Shown here one piece after another: positions 7,446 through 10,868 of a stretch of DNA of 10,868 nucleotides. The DNA is taken from positions 1-10,868 of the forward strand of contig CAMWRO010000070.1 of the NCBI GenBank assembly GCA_947176615.1, written 5' to 3'. The notes under the pieces are model-generated. The model had not been told where the DNA came from, made no database searches, and saw nothing but the letters and a program-made list of their open reading frames with translations. The position numbers were made by a program, and so were the translations under genes. The first letter of the stretch is position 1. Every line of letters starts with the position of its first letter. Source of the stretch: an uncultured Porphyromonadaceae bacterium (GTDB lineage: Bacteria; Bacteroidota; Bacteroidia; Bacteroidales; Muribaculaceae).

Positions 7446-8507
7446 TTATATTATTCCGCGGTCAATTTCATAGGGTACAAACCATTTTGAATTTTTAGAT
7501 GGAGGAGACGGCAGTCTTACAAAATCGGTGACCGCAATCAAGAATAAAAGAGATGATAGTACAATTATATTTATTTTTTTATCCTTGTTTCGTATAATTA
7601 ATGGATATAATAAGATTTCTAAAGCTACGAGGCAGAATGTTGCGCGGAATCCGTTTGGCAAGACGCATAATATATTGTTCAAGGCTACACTATAGAAGTA
7701 AATTCTTGTGATGATAGATTGAGAATATTGCTTGTAGGAATAAAATGCGCATATTGAGGCGGGGACTATAATTATAAATAGTAATGTAAAATATTTTGAT
7801 CGGTCGGTGTGCCATTCAGAATATGTGGCATACCGTTCGATATTTAAAAATTTGAAAGAAGATAAAATATCGATTAAACCAACTATTTGTGATATTGTAG
7901 TAGTAAATCCGATTATCATGGTTATAAACAGTATTATCGTTGCTGTTCTTAAAGACGGCCTATATAAATATGATAGGGCTATCATCGGAATTGCAAAAAT
8001 GCTCGAAGTGTGAAAGCCGATAGATATAATAAACATGATTGCTGATTTTACATATTTTTTTTCAGACAGTAAGACAATTGACCAAAGCAAATAAGGGAGT
8101 GCGCACGATTGCCGTACAATATTCATGGTCTCGAAAAAATATATGTTGTATGCAAATATATATACCAAAACAGATATAGCAATGTTGTTGCTTTTTTTCA
8201 AAAGCAATAGAATCAGAGGGATAAAGGTGACCATACTGAACGCAAACTGAATTTCGACAGGTCTGAATCCGTAGGATTTTAGCAGCTGCATTATTCCGAA
8301 AAATAGAAATTCGTTTGACCATATTCCTGCGATCTTGCTATATACAAGAATATAGTTATGTGTGTCAGGACCAACATTGATACTTCGGGCACCGCTTATA
8401 CACATCATCATTACAAGCAATAGCGCATAATATGTTTTCTGAAAGCGATTGCTGTCAATGAAACATCCTAATAAAGCTAATACCGTTAATAAAATAAAGA
8501 TTGCCAT
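7446..8507 (-). CDS. wzy: EpsG-type repeat-unit polymerase (Wzy)
   Basis: The 353-residue protein is hydrophobic almost throughout, with about 12 predicted membrane segments (for example near 2-17, 25-38, 87-104, 108-125, 152-181, 187-208, 239-256, 266-283, 289-304 and 312-329). It is the candidate polymerase joining lipid-linked repeat units at the periplasmic face of the inner membrane. Marks of the EpsG family (PF14897 type) are the loop GPDTHNY at 46-52 after an Arg at 41, NIVRQ at 129-133, GFHTSS at 164-169 and GFRATF near 286-291. The conserved Arg and His residues are those expected to hold phosphate or sugar groups. As in many Wzy proteins, primary sequence conservation is low, so the assignment rests on topology, these motifs and the Wzx and GT neighbours. 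The gene is very AT-rich (10 GC of 60 bases in 7561-7620) and includes an A8 run on the coding strand (8055-8062). Confidence 0.87.
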   Translation of the reverse strand: MAIFILLTVLALLGCFIDSNRFQKTYYALLLVMMMCISGARSINVGPDTHNYILVYSKIAGIWSNEFLFFGIMQLLKSYGFRPVEIQFAFSMVTFIPLILLLLKKSNNIAISVLVYIFAYNIYFFETMNIVRQSCALPYLLWSIVLLSEKKYVKSAIMFIISIGFHTSSIFAIPMIALSYLYRPSLRTATIILFITMIIGFTTTISQIVGLIDILSSFKFLNIERYATYSEWHTDRSKYFTLLFIIIVPASICAFYSYKQYSQSIITRIYFYSVALNNILCVLPNGFRATFCLVALEILLYPLIIRNKDKKINIIVLSSLLFLIAVTDFVRLPSPPSKNSKWFVPYEIDRGII

Positions 8508-8537
8508 TATTTTTTGAATGTACTATGAGTCATTTTG

Positions 8538-9215
8538 TTAAAATAAATTTTCCCGAGTCCATTTGACTCCGGTTTTTACAATCTTACATGGGCGACCCAC
8601 GATAAGAGATTGTGGTGGAATAATCTTGCTGACAGTTGTATCGGAGCCGATGATGCAACCATCTCCAATTATAGCTCCTTTCATTATTTTTGTATTTGGA
8701 GCAATCCACACATGATTCCCAATTGAAATGGATTTTGGCAGATTAATTCTATTTCCCGTATTTTCATCATATATTGGATGTGAGTCGGATGTCCGTATTA
8801 TTATATTGTTAGACAGCATGCAATCTTGACCAAGAGAAATCTCCATATCGTTTTCTTGACAGTTTAGCTGGACATCCCTCGTTACGGTCGTCTTGGAACC
8901 AATATGGATTCTACAGTTGTTTCCTTCCATCCAAAAACTGCAATTAGGCCCGATGATAACGTTGTCATCAATTATTAATTGATTGTTATTTCCGTGTATT
9001 CGCACAGTTGCTGATTTTATGAAGCTGTTTTTACCTATCCGAATCACGTTGTTTAACCCCAAGATGTCTTTGCTTAACTTGTAGCAGCCATTGCTATGGA
9101 CTTTTATACCGTTAAATAGCAATTGAGAGAATAGGCCATTGGTTTTAATTCGGATTAAGAATAAACGTATTTTTTGATAGGCAATCCTAAAAAAATAGAT
9201 ATTTTTCAACTGCAT
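8538..9215 (-). CDS. Left-handed beta-helix (hexapeptide) acyltransferase
   Basis: This 225-residue cytoplasmic enzyme belongs to the LbetaH acyltransferase superfamily (WbbJ/maltose O-acetyltransferase-like). It probably O-acetylates a sugar of the repeat unit from acetyl-CoA. Hexapeptide repeats with Ile or Val at regular spacing run from about 58 to 140 and again from 163 to 196. The clearest stretch is ISIGNHVWIAPNTKIMKG, followed by AIIGDGCIIGSDTTVSK. The loop RTSDSHPIYD at 141-150 carries the likely catalytic His146, and the C-terminal PPQSLIVGRPCKIVK (200-214) is the usual closing segment of this group. The start at 9215 shares one base with the wzx stop (TAATG), so translation is probably coupled. 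The acyl group and target sugar are inferred; N-acetylation of an amino sugar or a serine acetyltransferase-like activity cannot be excluded from sequence alone. Confidence 0.9.
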   Translation of the reverse strand: MQLKNIYFFRIAYQKIRLFLIRIKTNGLFSQLLFNGIKVHSNGCYKLSKDILGLNNVIRIGKNSFIKSATVRIHGNNNQLIIDDNVIIGPNCSFWMEGNNCRIHIGSKTTVTRDVQLNCQENDMEISLGQDCMLSNNIIIRTSDSHPIYDENTGNRINLPKSISIGNHVWIAPNTKIMKGAIIGDGCIIGSDTTVSKIIPPQSLIVGRPCKIVKTGVKWTRENLF

Positions 9216-10756
9216 TATCTGTCTTTTTTTGAGGTGAATTTGCTCTTTAAGATACCGTTAATTACGTTTCGTTCTCTTTTTGTTAATCCGAATATGTAGA
9301 TAGATACGGCTGACAATGTTAACGTGCAACCAACAAACAGTATCAGGTTGGTTATTGTATTATTATCAAGGAAGGAAGATATAAAATATAAAGGAATCGT
9401 CGTTAGAATCAAAGGTGCAATCAGAGGCTGACATGTAATGCGTATAAACCATTTGAGACTAAACCCAATCTGCTCTTTTAATAGAACCAGTCTTGCGCCA
9501 ATTCCTATTAGCGAAGTGATAATTGTCACCCACATAACGCTGTAAGGGTTAAGGTCGATTTTTAGCCATACCCATGCAGCCGGAATGTTTAAAATCATTA
9601 TTATGGATATGATGATTTGAAACCGGCGGATATTTCCTGTTGCCTGAAGGGCTGTTACGATGGGTGTCACAACAGATTCAATTAAAACGGTTATTAAGGA
9701 TAATTGTAAGAATACCACCATATTAGAATCGACATTTCCAAGCCATAACTGAAGGACATATTCGGCCTTAAAGTATAGCGGAATAGCGATTATCATGACT
9801 AATAGGAAAGAAAACTTACAACCTCGCGACAGCAGCAATAACATTCGGTCAATTTCTCCGGTAGCATATAATTTTGTTATCTGAGGATTTAACGCCATCT
9901 GGAAACTGGAGCTGAAATTCCTGATTACATTTGCGACTTGAAACGCGATTCCTTTGGCTGCGTTCATTGCAACATTAAAGAACATATTAATTAAAATGTT
10001 CAATCCTTGGTCGCGGACTGAGAATCCCATGTTACCGAGGAAACTCCATCCGGCAAATGAAAACATGTCGCGCATCAGGTGCGGGTCGCGGGTGTAGTTA
10101 TAGTGACATTCGGGAAAGTGCCGACGACAATATACTTGGTAAATTACTCGGATTGAGACTTGTACGACAAGAACGAGGATGGCGTAGGTAATCAGTTTGT
10201 CAAACGGTATAGCCATGAGCAGAAAGACAATACCGAGTTTTAAAAGGACTTCAAGTATGCCGAAATAACCGTATGCCTTCATGTGCTCATGTGCCACGAT
10301 GCAGGCATTGTAAGGAACGCTTATGACGGTGACAAGAAACGCGAGGATTGAGCACTGGTACACCCAATTGGCCGCAGTCATTCGGTCGGCAGGGATATTT
10401 AATTTCGAATTCAGAAACCATAACCCGACGGTTTCGGCAAGGAAGAGTATGACTCCGGCGAGGAGGTAATGTACTGTGACGGAGATTGAGAATACTTTTC
10501 TTAGATTGTCAAAGTTCCCCTTCCCGAGCTCAAATGAGATAAATCGTTGTGATGATACTACCATTGCCGAGTTTAGGAACTGGAACATCAGTACGATGCC
10601 CCCGACAAGGTTGTAGATGCCGTAATCGTCAATGCCGAGAACCTGCCATATCACGCGCATGGTGTAAAGATTGACAAGGATGCTCAATCCCATGCGTCCA
10701 TAAAGAAACAGCGTGTTCTTTGCTATGCGTTTATTTGATGCGGAATAGTCAGACAT
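9215..10756 (-). CDS. wzx: Wzx-type polysaccharide flippase
   Basis: The 513-residue protein has a polytopic profile of roughly 12 to 14 membrane segments, as expected for MOP-superfamily (PST/Wzx) flippases that move undecaprenyl-diphosphate-linked repeat units across the inner membrane. Typical features of Bacteroidota Wzx proteins are the N-terminal SNKRIAKNTLFLYGRM, LGIDDYGIYNLVGGI (40-54), AMVVSSQRFISFELGKG (64-80) and the VPYNACIVAHEHMKAYGY region (147-164). The ATG at 10756 is the natural start, 13 bases downstream of a long hairpin, and no upstream gene is visible in the remaining 112 bases. It is the first gene of the operon seen here. Base composition shifts along the gene: 48 to 52% GC in several sampled lines near the 5' end (10441-10500, 10561-10680) and 32 to 38% near the 3' end (9241-9360), which may mark an old recombination edge. 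An A7 run (9224-9230) precedes the last three codons. Confidence 0.94.
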   Translation of the reverse strand: MSDYSASNKRIAKNTLFLYGRMGLSILVNLYTMRVIWQVLGIDDYGIYNLVGGIVLMFQFLNSAMVVSSQRFISFELGKGNFDNLRKVFSISVTVHYLLAGVILFLAETVGLWFLNSKLNIPADRMTAANWVYQCSILAFLVTVISVPYNACIVAHEHMKAYGYFGILEVLLKLGIVFLLMAIPFDKLITYAILVLVVQVSIRVIYQVYCRRHFPECHYNYTRDPHLMRDMFSFAGWSFLGNMGFSVRDQGLNILINMFFNVAMNAAKGIAFQVANVIRNFSSSFQMALNPQITKLYATGEIDRMLLLLSRGCKFSFLLVMIIAIPLYFKAEYVLQLWLGNVDSNMVVFLQLSLITVLIESVVTPIVTALQATGNIRRFQIIISIIMILNIPAAWVWLKIDLNPYSVMWVTIITSLIGIGARLVLLKEQIGFSLKWFIRITCQPLIAPLILTTIPLYFISSFLDNNTITNLILFVGCTLTLSAVSIYIFGLTKRERNVINGILKSKFTSKKDR

Positions 10757-10769
10757 GAGAGATTAAAGT

Positions 10770-10825
10770 AATATGAGGGTACCACCACGGTTTAGCGATG
10801 GTATTTGCACCGGCACCCTCATATT
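10770..10825 (-). promoter_or_regulatory. Two-tier inverted repeat in the leader before wzx
   Basis: An 11-bp perfect inverted repeat (10770-10780 and 10815-10825; left arm AATATGAGGGT) flanks 34 bases. Within these, ACCA at 10784-10787 pairs with TGGT at 10799-10802, giving an inner hairpin. In the minus-strand transcript the structure would end 13 bases before the wzx ATG. It lacks a T tract directly after the stem, so it is not a standard intrinsic terminator. A leader attenuator, an RNA-stabilising hairpin or a protein-binding operator are all possible. No convincing Bacteroidota promoter (TTTG plus TAnnTTTG at the right spacing) is visible; CAACAATA at 10829-10836 reads TATTGTTG on the minus strand and is one mismatch from the -7 consensus, but no matching -33 element was found. 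Confidence 0.45.
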
Positions 10826-10868
10826 GCACAACAATAACTTTTTGTAATTAATCCCTTGAGAACAGGTC

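Noticed and set aside
8062..8322. An 86-codon minus-strand open frame
   Set aside because: It lies in an alternative frame inside the EpsG-like polymerase gene, whose own frame has the membrane segments and family motifs.
10770..10825. The inverted repeat as an invertible promoter of the kind found in Bacteroides capsule loci
   Set aside because: The enclosed segment is only 34 bases, too short for the promoter inversions known in these loci. No recombinase gene or clear promoter motif is present in the window.
10804..10844. A possible + strand promoter (TTTG at 10804-10807 with TAACTTTT at 10835-10842)
   Set aside because: The spacing of 27 bases is larger than expected for the Bacteroidota consensus, and no + strand gene follows in the window.
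1..10868. CRISPR array, insertion sequence, tRNA or rRNA gene
   Set aside because: No regularly spaced direct repeats, transposase motifs, terminal inverted repeats around a coding region, or tRNA-like folds were seen; coding regions fill nearly the whole window.

Overview
The window comes from a Bacteroidota genome, most likely order Bacteroidales; genus cannot be settled from sequence alone. The support is the gene content (a TolC-type outer membrane factor with the aromatic-rich tail common in this phylum, and an EpsG-type polymerase, Wzx flippase and pyruvyl transferase-family protein in one polysaccharide cluster), the scarcity of obvious Shine-Dalgarno sequences before starts, and AT-rich glycan genes next to a GC-rich housekeeping-type gene.

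Layout. Positions 1-1296 (+ strand) hold the 3' part of a TolC-family outer membrane efflux gene of about 60% GC. It converges on everything else and is separated from it by a strong hairpin terminator (1307-1356) that can serve both strands. From 10756 down to 1377 the minus strand carries ten genes that form one tightly packed polysaccharide operon. In transcription order they are: Wzx flippase (10756-9215), left-handed beta-helix acyltransferase (9215-8538), EpsG-type Wzy polymerase (8507-7446), GT2 (7407-6472), GT2 (6482-5550), an unrecognised 169-residue protein with two membrane segments (5553-5044), GT2 (5047-4289), polysaccharide pyruvyl transferase-family protein (4292-3198), GT2 (3205-2207) and an AmsE-like GT2 (2189-1377). 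Six of the nine junctions overlap (TAATG, an 11-base overlap onto a GTG start, three ATGA junctions and one ATGAATAA). The other three gaps are 17, 30 and 38 bases.

How the genes work together (inference from families). Five glycosyltransferases would extend an undecaprenyl-diphosphate-linked primer to a repeat unit of up to about six sugars. The acyltransferase and the pyruvyl transferase-family protein would decorate it, Wzx would flip it and the EpsG-like protein would polymerise it. No initiating phosphoglycosyltransferase, Wza/Wzc export genes, nucleotide-sugar synthesis genes or UpxY/UpxZ-type regulators lie in the window, so these must be upstream of 10868 or elsewhere.

Points for a second look: the unrecognised two-membrane-segment protein translationally coupled between two related glycosyltransferases; a two-tier inverted repeat (10770-10825) just before the wzx start; and an uneven base composition across the cluster, which suggests a mosaic assembled by transfer. 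I found no complete new system; the locus reads as a strain-variable capsule or exopolysaccharide cluster with one unexplained component.
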